The notes below the pieces were generated by a model. The model worked only from the letters and a program-made list of their open reading frames with translations. It made no database searches and was not told the DNA's origin. A program made the translations under genes and the position numbers. This document shows positions 1 through 12,850 of a stretch of DNA of 64,000 nt, one piece after another. The DNA lies in the NCBI GenBank assembly GCA_013399875.1, contig VXAZ01004023.1, forward strand, positions 1,487,422 through 1,551,421. Reading direction: 5' to 3'. The stretch's first letter is position 1, and every line of letters begins with the position of its first letter. The stretch comes from Gymnorhina tibicen (taxonomy: Eukaryota; Chordata; Aves; Passeriformes; Artamidae).

Positions 1-2560
1 TTCTCTTGCTTGTGATAATGCTAGTTGAAATAAATCATCATACAGATACTAGGAAATAGAAGTGGCCAAGGACTATTTGCTAACTTTCAAAGTGGCACAT
101 CTCATAGCCGTATAGTAAAATATAATTCACTTTGCCTTCTATTTCCCAAAAGTAAAACAGAAACAGTTTTGTCCAACATAATCCCTCTGGGAGCAATCCT
201 AGTTCCTTTCAGTCCCCCTCAGCACTCCTGCACACTGACATGTGTTGCTGACTGACATGTGCCAAAACTGGATGGGAGAATGTGCTAACAATAAGTACTA
301 CAGACAGCCCTGGCCATAATTATGCCATGGCTGTATTCTGCCATGGTCACCCTGCCCAGCTTCCTGGCACTGTGCTCCATCAGTTCAAAGTTATTTTGAA
401 CACAGTGCAATATTTTAATTTTGCTAGAGCTAAGGACTTCTATAAATCCCAGATTTATATCAAAATCCAAGATTTATATCAATCCCTACTTCATATCAAA
501 AGTGCTTATAGGTCTCAGCACTCTCCAAAGGACTTTGGTGATTTTCAGAAGGATGTTGTATCGTATCACAAAGACAATTAAGAAGTAATAATTTTTTTTT
601 CTTTTAATAAATTGGGTTTTAAGAGAGTACTCACCAGGAAGATACTGGGTTTTTTTGCTTCATTCTTGGCTGCCTCTCAAAATAGTGAGAAGCAAAAAAA
701 TCTAACACCTTTTTTTTAATCCTCTCTCTATTTTTTAGGGTGAGAATAAAGATTACTATTCAGCACATGACATCATCTCAAGTTCATGTTGGTGATAAAA
801 AAGATCTGTATCCTAGGACTTTATTCTGAAGTCCTGCAAAGCAAAAGCCCTTCAATAGCAAGGATAAAGTCTGTTTGCTAAACAATATAATCTCATCGGT
901 CAAGTACTTCTTGGTTGTTCAAAGCTCTTGAGAAATCTGACATCTTTCATTCCTGAAGGTGTTCAAAGCTGCTCTCCTGAGCACAGAATTTATTTGGCTT
1001 TGTAATCAGCAGGTGTTTTAGCAAAAGCAGACTTTTTAAGGAGCATTTGACCATATTTTGTCCTTACTCTGGATAGAGTCACACAATTTGAAGACAGGCA
1101 CAACCCTCTCAGCATTCCAGTCAATTGACTTTAGAGCACAAGCTGGTGACTGCAGTTACAAGCCTCTGTTGCCATCGTCTTTTATTATGCAACCTGAGTT
1201 ACATTATTGCATCCCTGGTCTGCCTGTGATCACTCTGCCACTTCATTGTTCTGGCCTTTTCTGTTCGAAACAGATGTTTAAAAACATTTGAATAAGATAT
1301 TTTAGTTTGTGGACTTCTTGTCATCATCCTGCAAATTTACAACAGTCAGCAATGTAAACATGTACTTGACAAACTCCAGCAGCTTGTAGACTTCAGAGTT
1401 CATCCACTCATTTCGGCGAGGCAGATGTTTCATTTTAATACTCTTCATACTATAGATTAGGATTATGCTTTTTCTTTCTTTTGCTTTCTTTATTTCTCTC
1501 TTTGAAAAGGGAATAAACCTGACATGCTACTAATGTCATTTCACACTGCGGGCCAGATGGCGAAAAATGCAAAGGCTGCAACTCTGTTTATGTATGGGGA
1601 AAAAAGGAATTTTGTTTCTGAAAGACTTTCAGCTCAATCATTTGTTACTTTAAACTAAACACTAGATGATGAATAAAGTAGGACTATCTGAACTTCAAAA
1701 AGGTCCTTGAGATTAAGTGCTTAACAATGTAATGCATCTGGAGGAAGAGTATTACATTATTCCTGCTTGCTGCATTGGAAAGATGTTGGGAATGTTTTCA
1801 CTATAGTGGCTGCCTGTGAGCAGGGTGCTTGAAGACAACATTTGGCAGTGCCTTGGAAATTTTTGGAGATATAAATCATACTTCCATCACTTTTTATTAT
1901 TATTAGTGAAAGATGGTACTTGAACAGACTGTCTGTGCTAAAATAGCTTGTTTTATCTGGCATTTCAAAGCAACAAAATTGTATTTACCAAGAGTTGTGT
2001 AAAATGTTTGCACAGAAATTCAGCATTATTCCAGGTAACTTTAGACCCTGAAACTTAGGGATGGGAAAGTTTTCACCCAGCAGGTTTTTCTTGATTTGCA
2101 GATTATCACAGAGTTCATCTAAAATTTGTGATTCTATATGATTTTTAGAGAAAGGCTGAGAAAACTAACTGTGCTTTGATTTGTTTACTTTAAAGCAAGT
2201 GTTTCAGAAGAGGTCTCAATTTGGGGATCAAACTGTTTCACTTTGTTTTCCCACCCCACTTCTGTGGCACAATTGTAGCATATCCTGAATGTTGCAGTCC
2301 AGTTGCCTCATTCTGGTGTTTGGATGGACAGGGTGGTATTTTCCATGAAATACCGTTACTCCTCAAAAATAGAAGTGGTTCTCATGCAATGCTGAATGCT
2401 CCAGTTTGCCAGAGAAAGTCAACCCTCAGAAAATGGTGGGAACAGAAGGGAAGCAAATCCCAGATGCAGAATCTCATTCAATCTTAAATCTTTGCATTTA
2501 GGACAAAGTATTCCAGTTCTTGAATTTTTACTTGGTTTTTTATTAAAATAGTGGCAAGAG
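1..2560. other. Non-coding unique sequence
   Basis: No gene, RNA gene or recognisable transposon is visible in this moderately AT-rich stretch. The open frames are all below 100 codons and overlap on opposite strands, as expected by chance. The only local structure is a short imperfect direct duplication around 451-490, where the phrase AGATTTATATCAA occurs twice about 19 bases apart, followed by a related CATATCAAAA. That looks like replication slippage and not a functional array. Confidence 0.6.
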
Positions 2561-2653
2561 TTTGTTTTTGGGGTTTTTTGTTTCTTTGTTTTGTTGTTTT
2601 GGTTGGTTGAGTGAGTGGGTTTTGTTTGTTTATTTGTTTGTTCGTTTTTTTCT
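2561..2653. repeat. TG-rich low-complexity tract, (TTTG)n-like
   Basis: About 90 bases consist almost wholly of T and G in TTTG, TTGG and GAGTG-like steps, with two interruptions. This is a degenerate simple repeat. The opposite strand is CAAA-rich and gives a spurious Lys/Asn/Gln/Thr-rich open frame. No transposon body is recognisable on either side, so I cannot say whether it is the tail of a retroelement. Confidence 0.85.
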
Positions 2654-4079
2654 ATTGGGAATTTTACTTCCGCAGCTATCCTCAGTAATTTCCAAACAAA
2701 CATGAGAGTGAAGTTTGGACTAAGCAAGAGGAAATATTTTGTTCCTCTGTTTCATGAGGTTTTTCAGTTTGCCTGTTACTGTGTCATCATAGTCTGTACG
2801 ACACCAGGTTGTGCCCGGAAGAAGAAACTCATATGTAGCTTTCTTCAAATGAGTTATGTCAGATTTTTAGAGGAAGGCATTAACTATGTAAAGGGGAACA
2901 ACCTTTTGAGATTAAAATTGCCTGGATGAACCCAAGAAAAACTCAAATAGAAGAGCATTGACCATCCTGTGACCTCACAAAATTGCTTCCTTCACTCTTG
3001 GCTGAACACGGTGATGATATACCACAGTATGCATGAGAATCTGCCGGGATGTGTTAGTGTATTAGGCCCTGGTTAAGAATGAAAGGCAAAGATAGGGTAG
3101 GCACAGCCTGCATCTTTCCCCGAAACATTTTCCTGTTCTGTGCTACCCACACGAGCATTCTCCAGTGCCAAAATGATCAGGAATAAAGGGAAAATACAAA
3201 AGAACTCTTAAAATAAGTTCTCAGCGGTATTTTTGACAGTTCTACTGATTACAGTAGAAGGTAGCATCAAAGGAAATTAGTGTAAGTCTTTGGTTAAGCC
3301 AGGTAAATAAATGCATTAAAAAATGTAACTTCAGGTGTGTTTTGACAACACGAGACTCGAATTTAAGATATTATCAAATAATGCAAACTGTGTCTATTGT
3401 GGATGTAGTCCTAAAGGTCATGGTCATAATAACAAAACACTCCTATTACTTAAGAAATCTCTTCTGTCCAGATATTAATATATAAGATATCAAAAAAAAA
3501 CCCTTATTTAATGCTGTTTATATTTTTGTCATTCAAAATGCAGATAACTTTTAAGTATGTTGTAGATCAGAAGTAGATGAGGACTGAAAGCTCTGACTGA
3601 ACCTCATCAAATGCCTGCACTGTTTGAATGCATCTGAATCTAATCCATCCCAATACTTTTTTGAGTTTTGGTCAAATCCACATTAAAAGAGAGACTTATT
3701 TATCATTTTAGATACAACTGAACTTTTAATGTGAGTCACCGACCTCACAATTTTTCCAGCATTCATACTGCTAGAAATTTCTGAAGAATAAATTATCATA
3801 AAAGTTTTCCCCTATTGCAAACTACCATATCTGATTGTAGACTCTAAGTTGTTATAGGCTCCAGTTTACACACAAACTCCAGTCTACATCCAAACAGGAT
3901 TCAAGTGTGTGCTGAACTAAGCATGGCTAAAATTTTTGAAATGTCTGAAATACATTTTGGAATAAATCTACTGTCAGTCTTCTTTTGGTCTTTTCATTAA
4001 TTCTATCAAAACTGAAATGGAAGTATTTCGATACATAAAGATGCCCGTACAGAAACAATACTCTGCAGTGACAGTAGAA
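2654..4079. other. Non-coding unique sequence
   Basis: AT-rich sequence without recognisable genes or repeats. The longest open frame is 104 codons. It begins inside the TG-rich tract and has no recognisable domain. Confidence 0.55.
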
Positions 4080-4335
4080 AAGATTTATAAAATCTTTTTG
4101 TGTTACTTAATTAAAAGATGATGGGCAGAAGGGATAATAGGTTGTTTCTCAAATTCTAATGAATTTTATCATCATAATGATGATTACCAAATGTCTGTAT
4201 TTGCAAAAGAACAGCAGTTCATAAATATCAAATTTGTGCTATTATTAACATGCAGAATGTGCCAGTTTTTATCAATATAGGAATCTGGTAATTATCACTA
4301 AAGCCATTAATTAAAATTAAGAAGTAACTAAATAA
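4080..4335. promoter_or_regulatory. Possible conserved non-coding element, homeodomain-site rich
   Basis: This very AT-rich stretch contains several TTAATTAA/TAATTA-type cores, the usual binding core of homeodomain factors, and a near-perfect inverted repeat at 4168-4184 (ATCATCAT, one base, ATGATGAT). Simple-sequence content is low for such an AT-rich region, a texture typical of conserved vertebrate enhancers. This is inference from motif texture only. An AT-rich region will contain TAAT cores by chance, so confidence is low. Confidence 0.2.
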
Positions 4336-4429
4336 GGAATAGGAATGCCACTTACTTCTTAACATCCAAAGAGCAGAAATATCTACCTATTATCCTTTTC
4401 AGGCATCTGACACTGTCACAATGGAATAG

Positions 4430-5130
4430 AAGGTTGTCACAGTATAATAGTCCCCAGCTGCTGGGTGGATGTGAGCCGAAACTGAGGCATTTATCAAAAA
4501 CAAACACCGGGAGAAGCTGGGAGACATTCATCCTGGGACAACACTCTATTAAATCAATGGTATTTCTGTTCCAGAGGGTGACTGATGGGTGTGCTCTGGC
4601 TAACAGGTGTCAGTGTGGCACAGTGGTCCCAGTCCCACACCTCAGGGAGCCACATGGTGATTGCCCAGCGAAAGCAGGCACCCTCACACCCTGCCCAGTC
4701 AGAGCAGAGCCTCCATGGGGGACTTGTGAGGTGTTACAGCATGCCACCCCTCCATCACCCTCTGCCTCATGGGGCGCTTGGAGGACTGTGCACAGCAGGG
4801 CCAACACCCATGAATGTCAGCAGCCTTAGGGGTGGGGATGACCCACATCCAGGCATCCCTAGTTTGTCCATCATTGCATTGGTAAAATCAGCTGGGAAGG
4901 TGCAAGGCAGGCAGGAGGAGGTCTGACACTGCAAGGCATGAGGGTGGGAGGTGATCAGAGAATAGTGGAGGCTTGGGGAAGAGAAAGGGACTGTGCTTTC
5001 AGTTGCCACAGTGAACTTGTGGTGTAGCTGGAGCCAGGCAGAAGAGCCAGAGGCTCTGCATGGAACCATACCCGCACAGCCAGGAAGGTGGTTAGTGCAC
5101 ACCTCCATGAAAGCAGCCATCAAACCCCCG
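4430..5130. other. GC-richer unique patch, unexplained
   Basis: The sequence changes from AT-rich to distinctly GC-richer, with many CCC, GGG, CAGCC and CATGG words. As a result, chance open frames of 113-131 codons appear on the plus strand and of 118 codons on the minus strand over the same bases. I recognise no protein family, LTR terminus or CR1 signature. It could be an old LTR fragment or simply a local GC fluctuation. Confidence 0.4.
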
Positions 5131-7539
5131 TGGAGTACTCACTGCAGGCCAAATGAAGTCTGTCGGAAGGGGTGTTGCTGGAAAGGACTGTACTCATGCT
5201 TATCAAGACATTAGTACTCGCTTGCAAGCTTCATCTGCACTGGACACGAAAGATTTTGAAGCAGACCCAGTCTGCCAAGGCAGTGAAGGAGGAGGTGAAA
5301 AGGGTACATCTTTTTGGGGCAAATACCAGTTACCTCCGTTTCGTAAGAGGCTTTCTGCTCTCCTGACATTGTGTTATTTATATCTCCAGCTTCACTCGCT
5401 GCCCCCTCCTGTGTAAAATTTACACAAGCATTGAAAGATTGTGGAATACCCAAGGAAATAATTTTTCAGTCGATTGAGTTCTTAATGGAAAAACCTCCCT
5501 GAATGCTATCTTACAAATTAGAAGATCCCCTGCTTTCTAAATAGTTCAATTGAAATCAGCTTTTGTATTTATCCTTCAGGTCATTCAGGCTCAAATGTTG
5601 TTAGCTCTGAGTCAAAAAGTCACATTTTTAAAGGGAAAATGTCAAGTCCTTTTAGGCTTCAACTGACCTTTTAAACCAGATTAGGGATTTGAAGCATTAC
5701 ACATGGATTTCTACATTTTATATCACAGTATTTAACAAATGATCAAATACAACTCCCAAGAATACTATTTTTACAAGCTTGACATTTCAGGCCTTAAAGG
5801 ATGTTGCTGGTCTTTCTTTTACATAAAATTACCCTGGAGAAATTCAGCCTGTTTTCTGTTCCTTCATTTCTCTTTCATAAGAGGAGAAGTTCTGTGCATT
5901 TCATTCCATGCTGTTGTTCTCTCTCTGGCATTGCAAGAAAGAAAATATCATGATGAAATCCTTGAGATATGCTCAAAGTGATTGCTACAATAAATTCACT
6001 CGGTGGGTGTCACATATGGTTAGAGCACAAATCAGGCAGTTACAGATGCCAACAGGGCCCTAGGAATAGATCTGACCTTACTTTCGTGCCTGGACTGACA
6101 GATAATGCTGCTAAAAATGCACTAAATCTCCCAAGGTGGAAATAATAGAAACCCTCATTTGGTTCCAACTGCTTCCCTCACACAGATAGGACAAAGGAAA
6201 TGGATGCTAGAGTGGGATCATGGATGTGTGAGAGGACACTCATAAACTGAAGGAGCAAGCTGGGTTCAGTGCTCAGGGATTGCAGACACGGTGGGAACAA
6301 GAGGAGGAGTCCCATTCTCAGCTACTGTGGTCTGCAGTGGGTCTCTGTCAGTCTCACATGCCATGAGCTGGTCAGCCGGTACTGCATGATGGTGATACAC
6401 CTATGGAGAGGATGGAGACAAGGTAAATTTCCTTCCTGTTCTCTGTCAAGGGAGGGAGATCCTATTTCAGAGGTATCACATCAGAGGACTCAGCTCTGCC
6501 TTGCTGGCTGTTCAGCCCTTCTGTTTTCTGAGGGTGGCCCATTAACTGCTAGTCATGGTACTGGCGTTTTTAGATGGAGTTTTTGGATGTTTCTCTTATC
6601 ATAGTTGGAAAGAGACCAGAAAATGTTATCACATGGACCAACTAGGCATCAGACAGCAATAAGGTTCAGTTTTAAAAGTCTCTGCATTAACCACCAGTTC
6701 CTTCTATGTTTGTAGTGGAGATAACGTTTGTCATGTAGGCACACGGCTTTTGTTTGTTTGGGTGTTTTTTTCAGTCGGTCATACCAGACCGAGACATGCA
6801 GGTTCCCTGACATGTTTTCCTGGTAGTTTCAAAATCATCTCTGAAGTCAGTATTATTATGGAATGTAGAGTACATCTCAAGGCTTTTCACATAGACCCAT
6901 TTTTGTTCAAGGTCTCTCCCCGGTGACTTGACTCCAACCCAGGCAAATACAATGCAACATTCTGCTGCACACTGCAGTCCAAAGGGGTTAAACCACAAGA
7001 GTTTGTTACCAGTCAAGCGTTCTCCATCCCTTGATAAACAAAAGGTGTTAAAAGGGAAAATTTGTAGAAAAAGAGCAGAGACTGCCTTCAAGTTTCAGCC
7101 CTGTGCTGGTAGCATTTAGCACAAATGGGTTTGTATCTTGTTTGCCTAATAGGCAGTTACTGTGCCCACCCCAGTACCTATATGGGTGTGGGTAAATAGA
7201 GGCTTGCAACACCTACACATTTTATGTAGTGCAGAGCTTACCTTCTGAAATAGGATTCCAAAGTTTCAATTGCACAAGTTATTGTTGAGTTGGAAAGGAT
7301 GGAAGAGCTAAGTCTTGTTATAGCAAAAAATAGTGCTGACTTTGAGTCTCTTCTGGTTACTGCTAAATATAAAGTAAACACCATACAAGTGGGTACCTCT
7401 GTATGCTTTAATACTGTCTGCATTGTGACACTAGTACTGTCCTTCTAGGATCAGAATAACTCACTTTTCCCAGGTCCTACCTCTGAAGGGGAAAACACAA
7501 AAGAAGCAATCAGCAGCTCTCTGCCTGGGATACAAAATT
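5131..7539. other. Non-coding unique sequence
   Basis: No supported gene, RNA or repeat. Open frames are 111 codons or fewer, with no recognisable domains and with antisense overlaps. Confidence 0.55.
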
Positions 7540-7900
7540 ATTGTAGTCTGAAGCTAACATATTATAAATGGTTATAGCAATTATTTACAGTCCTTAATGT
7601 CAGTTTTGCTGGCGATTTCACTATTTTGAGCTCTTCTTACTGATTGGTTTAGAATTATAAGCTATTCAAAATTATATTTATAACACAGAAAAAAAGCATT
7701 CGTAGCTTATAGCCAGATGTAGAAAGTCATGACAACACCTAATGATAAAATTACCAAAGACATCTGACAGATGCCGTTTTGTGATGCTATTGTTTTTTTT
7801 GAAAATAAAATAAGCAGCTATGCAGCTGTTTTAAAATATTTGTCAGACTTTATCAAAATCATTTACCTATCACCATGTATTTGTTTCTTGTAATGGAAAA
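7540..7900. promoter_or_regulatory. Possible conserved non-coding element with paired E-boxes
   Basis: This AT-rich stretch carries two mirrored E-box pairs: CATCTG then CAGATG at 7761-7773, and CAGCTA then CAGCTG at 7815-7828. E-boxes (CANNTG) bind basic helix-loop-helix factors as dimers. The surrounding sequence is free of simple repeats. The motifs are seen directly. Their use as an enhancer is inferred and needs cross-species alignment. Confidence 0.22.
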
Positions 7901-10039
7901 TACCTGTAGTATGGCAAGAAGATGAGGTTAATCTGAAGCAAATCAACATGATAGTTTTCCATTATTGGAACTCAAATAGGCTCGTCAACATGGGATGACA
8001 TAGAATGACTACGCAGCTGCTGTTACACAAACATGCATTCGCAGAACAAAGAGTATTTTGAGATATGTTTTTCTTCTAATTTGGCAACATTTTATAATGA
8101 AAACTAGGCTATTCTGTTAAAGCTCAGGAAGGCAAGCTCTTTTGAAATAATGCGTTCTCTTTGAATCTCCTGCTTTGCTCAAGTTTATCTCCTTTCCTTC
8201 CACCAAAGGATTCTTTCATCACTTTAGTCATTATTAGAAAGACAGAATTAAGAAAAACTTGCCAGAAACATTTGGATTTTTCATGCGCTCCAGTGTTAAA
8301 GGGGAGTACTCGGTCTCTGATACAAAAGTTATATTTACCTAATTTATACATTTTATAGGACAGATCTTCTGGTCATCTGTTTTTGCTTTGGAAACAATTA
8401 TACATGGAGCCTTGCTGGACCCTCCATCTGACTATAGGCACTTTTGTTTATGCCAATCAGCTCTGCATTAACAATTAGATGTTTGTTTGAGTTACACTGA
8501 ATTTTTTTTGCAAGAAAATGCTCCTAAAAAAGAGGGATATTGCACCCCTGGCTCCCATTCAGAGTGTTCAGGACTTCCTTTCTCCATTAACCAGATGTGG
8601 CAAGAAAACAACACCACAAAACTGAAATGGCTATTTACTAATGATAACATAATAGTTATCGCGTCAGACTTTATCTTCAATTTGGGGAACATCCTGTCAC
8701 AACAGAGCTCTATAGTAGGTGACATGAGTCTATGAATTTTGCAAAGCCCAAAAGGCATCATTTTTTCAGAGTTACCAAGTAGGAACACAGTCAGTTCACA
8801 ACACAAAGTCGAGCATGGAGAAGAAAGTTTGATAATGTTAAAACCCCTACAGTTTTAGAAATTGTTGTTTGCTTGGTTTAAAAAAAATTCAAAAACCTCA
8901 GTTCTTGCTTCAGAGAATGTGTCTTCTCTGTCAAGTGTGCTGCAGAAATAGTTTTCAGCAAGTTACTCCAGGAACAGCCTGACTAATGAGGAACTCAAAT
9001 GAGTTTCTAGAGCAAATGTATCACTGAACTGTACTGGTGGAGCTCCTGGTAGAGCTCCTGGTAACCAATAAGCCATGGTCCTGTCTTTACCATGCAACAA
9101 GGTGTGATGCAGAGGTTCCCGAATTAGTGCCAGATGCAGTAGTAGTTCTGGGACTATGTCAGTGTGCTGAAGCCAACGATAAGATTTCTGATTTGTTATC
9201 TCAACTGCTATCTGTGCTCAGTAGCAGCATGGACCAGGCTGGGAGGGGGTCTCTGACACAGAACCCCTTGCACTCTCTCACATACTGATATCTAACGATA
9301 TCATTCAACAGTTCACAACTGGTGTTTCACCTCATTCTTCCCCTTTTTTCTGATCGCCCCGGTCTGAGAAGAAGTTAGTCTTTCTCCACTTCAAGAGCAT
9401 CATCAGAAGCATCCCAAATGCCGTGTTCCGCATCCATCCTACCCTTTGTTTGGGAACATGTGACTGGAATAACAACCGGGGCTTGAGGGGCTGGTATATG
9501 CTCAGGACTTTAAGACAGCCAAGAGAGAAAGACATAAGGTGCATATAAAATTAGAATTGTTTCCTTTTCTAATGCAGAGGGCCTTATTCTTATGGTCTTA
9601 TATAGCAGAAAGGCAGATACCATACTTTCAGAAGCACATGGTTGCCTTGCTCCCATTTATCATCTGCCTTTACCAGACTAAATTAGCCAGAACAGGAAGA
9701 TCTGGCAATTGTTCTCTGGTGTTCAGGCTGATTTACCACCACATGGACTCAGTTTTCACATCTCTTTGTAAATGCTCTTCCCTTCTAAGTCTCTTCATCC
9801 TTCTGGTCTCTCCCTTTTCCTCTGCTTTGTGCTAAAGCAGCCTGTTTCTTTTACTCAAACTCCTGCTCAGTCCACACACTGCAGTCAGCAGCTCAGTGCT
9901 TCACTTCTGTGTCTGAGGTTTGTGCTGAGTTTCCCTCACCATCCATGGGTTTGGACATGAAACTTTTTTTTGCCTGAGAATGCTTTCCCCTGCCCTTCGC
10001 TTCCAGGCAAAAAGGCTTTTCTTTGCTAACTATTACTTT
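7901..10039. other. Non-coding unique sequence with a 12-bp exact duplication
   Basis: No gene is supported. At 9040-9063 the 12-base word GAGCTCCTGGTA occurs twice exactly in tandem, preceded by a partial copy. It lies inside an unremarkable 83-codon frame. Otherwise nothing stands out. Confidence 0.55.
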
Positions 10040-10105
10040 ACATTTGTATTGGGTCTATCTCTTCAGAGCACCCCAAAGCACTTTACATACTCTATGCAGG
10101 AATCA
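10040..10105. repeat. Ancient amniote repeat fragment (possible)
   Basis: The phrase around CCAAAGCACTTTACATAC, preceded by CTATCTCTTCAGAGCA, resembles a motif found in several old amniote interspersed repeats, in which a stretch like 'ctcaaagcactttaca' is diagnostic. The fragment is short and no terminus is visible, so the family cannot be named. Confidence 0.35.
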
Positions 10106-12817
10106 GTGGAGGGTGAATCCACTGAGGTGCTCTCTTGTTATTTCTGTATTCTTAGTTACAGCACTCTGTGTCATAGAAACTGACTGGGTGACTGACAAGG
10201 TTAATTCTGCTTTGCCTAATTCATTCCAGTAGAAAAGCCACAAAAAAGTACACTTTAAGTGCAGAGAATTTTAGAGGGAATATCAAGCACACTTCCTTCA
10301 CTGCTTTATTCTTGCTCTAAGGGAATATATGAGAAGCATAGTTGATAGGAAAGAGTATTTACATAATTTAGATTACTCCAGAGCACTTCATTATAATGCC
10401 TAGAAAGAGTGGAAAGAACAAGCATTTTGGAGATGACTGTCTGGGCAGTAGAACCATCCTTACCCAATGATGCAAATCAATCTTTTCAATAGTCAAGGAG
10501 ACCAGGGTTTGGGTGGTGTTCATCAGGAAAGTATGACATATATGAGAAAGGAAATAAGATTTTTCATTTCCAAGTACATGACTCTATTTATATCTCAGCC
10601 TTTCGTTAAAAAAGCCACAAACAAGGTATGCAAAATAAGATGCTGCTTGCATTGCTTAATCAAAAAACACATACTGGTGTAACTGTCATCTTACAAGAAC
10701 AAAATATAATCGCATTTGAAGGTTTTACAACCTTGAAACGAGTTGTTTCCCTGCTTATGTCAGAATAGAGGAGGAAGTGTGATCATATCTAATCTTAAGA
10801 GATCAATACTTCACAGCAGTCAAGGAACAGATAAATACAGCAGTCAATTCAACAAGCAATATGGTATAATAACTTTTATTTTGAAGGTAACTTTTGTAAG
10901 GGTAGCACACAACTGATAGCAGGGAGAGTCCATGTGGAAAGTGATTCCAGAGCAATCATAGGCTATGAAAAGTAAATGTTTGCATTGACCATGGGCTTGC
11001 AGTTGACTGAGCCACTGACTTCAAACAACTTCGTAAAAGGACTTGGGTTTTGACTGGTGCACTGCATTTTCCTTATCAGTCCCTCTAATACAGCACATCA
11101 GCACATCCATCTGCCCTGCTCTGGGAACTCACAAATGTACAGCAGACACTGGTGGGTCCCTGTTTATCACAGTCTGTGCCACTGTCCTCAAGCTCCCCAC
11201 TGCCTGGCTAGCATGCAAGACATCTCCTTCACAGAGGATCACAGAAGAGGTCAGAATGAAAATGCCAGCCATGCCACTGACAGTAGAAGCAATACAGCTT
11301 ACAGCATGGGATGAAAGCAATTTTTCTTTCATCAGTTCAAAGTGTGGTGAATAAAAACCTGTTCATTCTCCAGAGGAAGGGGCTTTAGGAAAGTCATACT
11401 CCTGGCATGAGCATTTCACTCAAAGGTCCTCTTCTTCCAAAATGCCTCTTTTTAGTGCCTTGCTGAATCCATGAAAATTCCTCTTTTAGCTGTAGCTGCT
11501 GTAAAATAAGTTCTACATTTACACTGAATGCCATGGGCTTATTGACTGCGGTGGTCTCAGCAATTCAGAATATACTCAGTTTGTGTATACAAAGCTTGTG
11601 CCTAGCAGGTCCCTGGGCTTGTGGGGATTGGTATCTCTGGATAGCTGGTTCTATCACCCATAAAGCAGAGCAGCCATGTGAAAGAAATTAAGATTGGCAA
11701 GAAATCATGTGGTTCAATGCATCATACTTTGTTACAATAAAAGACCATTCCATGAGGTACATTGCATGGTGGTGATATTTTGTGGAAGATGACCGAGTTT
11801 GGCCTAAGAGTTTCTGCATAGAGTTGCACTCAGTTAACCCCATTTCTGCTGCTGCTGGTTGCAAGTTCACTGAGCTCTGCACCTCAGATGCCTGAGAAAT
11901 TCAAGAGGTAATCAAGAGTGACTTTGACAGGAAAAATGGTGACTAATTCTTCCATGTTGGCTAAAATCTTTTCACCAGGATGCACCTGAAATCCCTTTTT
12001 GAAAGTCCAGTTCATTGTACAACCAGGAATAAAGGCTTTTGTTGTACTGCCTAAAAGAGACCTCTGACCATCTATCATGGTCTTCTGATAGTGTCTCAGT
12101 TGCGATTGCCTAGGAACAAAAACTAATTATTACTTCATCCCAAAACATTAAAAAAAACCTGCATCCCATCATTAAAAAAAAAGAGTATTATTGTTTTTAG
12201 CTAGCAATAGCACTAGAAAGAAAACTAATGGAAGGTCTGTTTATTGTAATCTCATTATTTAGTCTGTATTTGTAAAGATATTATTAAACAACTGTTCCAC
12301 AGTTGATGTGGCCTAGAGTAGAGCTATTTCTTTCCAGTTTATCCAACAATCCTGAATGCTCCAGCAGTTCATCAACAACACCGTCAGGGATAGATAAACT
12401 TACGGTCATTCATTTTGATAACTTTATTTTTCTGAATCTGAACTTCTTTCTGACTAACATACCCCTAGGTTGATAAAGTATTTCAGAAAAAAAAAAAATC
12501 CAAATGTTTTATAAGAATACAGTGGAGCTCCTCTTCTATGTCATCCTCTTCAATGATTGCAGTATGGAGACAAAAGAACTTCATGCCATCATGGTTTGGG
12601 CAGCTTTTTAAGTATTTACAAGTACATTGATTTTGATTTCACTAAGGTTCCTCAAGGCAATTCAGCAAAGATTTTTCAAAAGCAGTACTCCACTATTCTT
12701 AAAACAACAAAATTAACTGGATAAATGAGTCCATGTCTTCCTTTGACCAGTTTAAAGAGCTTTCATTATCTTTCTGTGTCCAGATTGAACACAGCACTTC
12801 TTTGTAAAGATGAATAC
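10106..12817. other. Non-coding unique sequence
   Basis: No supported genes. A 12-base A run lies at 12487-12498. Opposing open frames of 103 (plus) and 67 (minus) codons near 11.05-11.35 kb overlap each other and match nothing I know. Confidence 0.55.
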
Positions 12818-12850
12818 ATAGAATTATAGAATTGGACCTGACCTTTTGCA
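12818..12850 (-). repeat. Possible CR1 3' tip
   Basis: CATAGAATTATAGAATTGG followed by ACCTGACC resembles the reverse complement of the extreme 3' end of avian CR1, where a 'gggacctt...' stretch precedes ATTCTATG repeats. Only about 30 bases match, so this is a very short 5'-truncated insertion or a chance match. Confidence 0.3.

Noticed and set aside
4434..5123. Overlapping frames of 113-131 codons (plus) and 118 codons (minus)
   Set aside because: Openness on both strands over the same GC-richer bases indicates composition and not coding.
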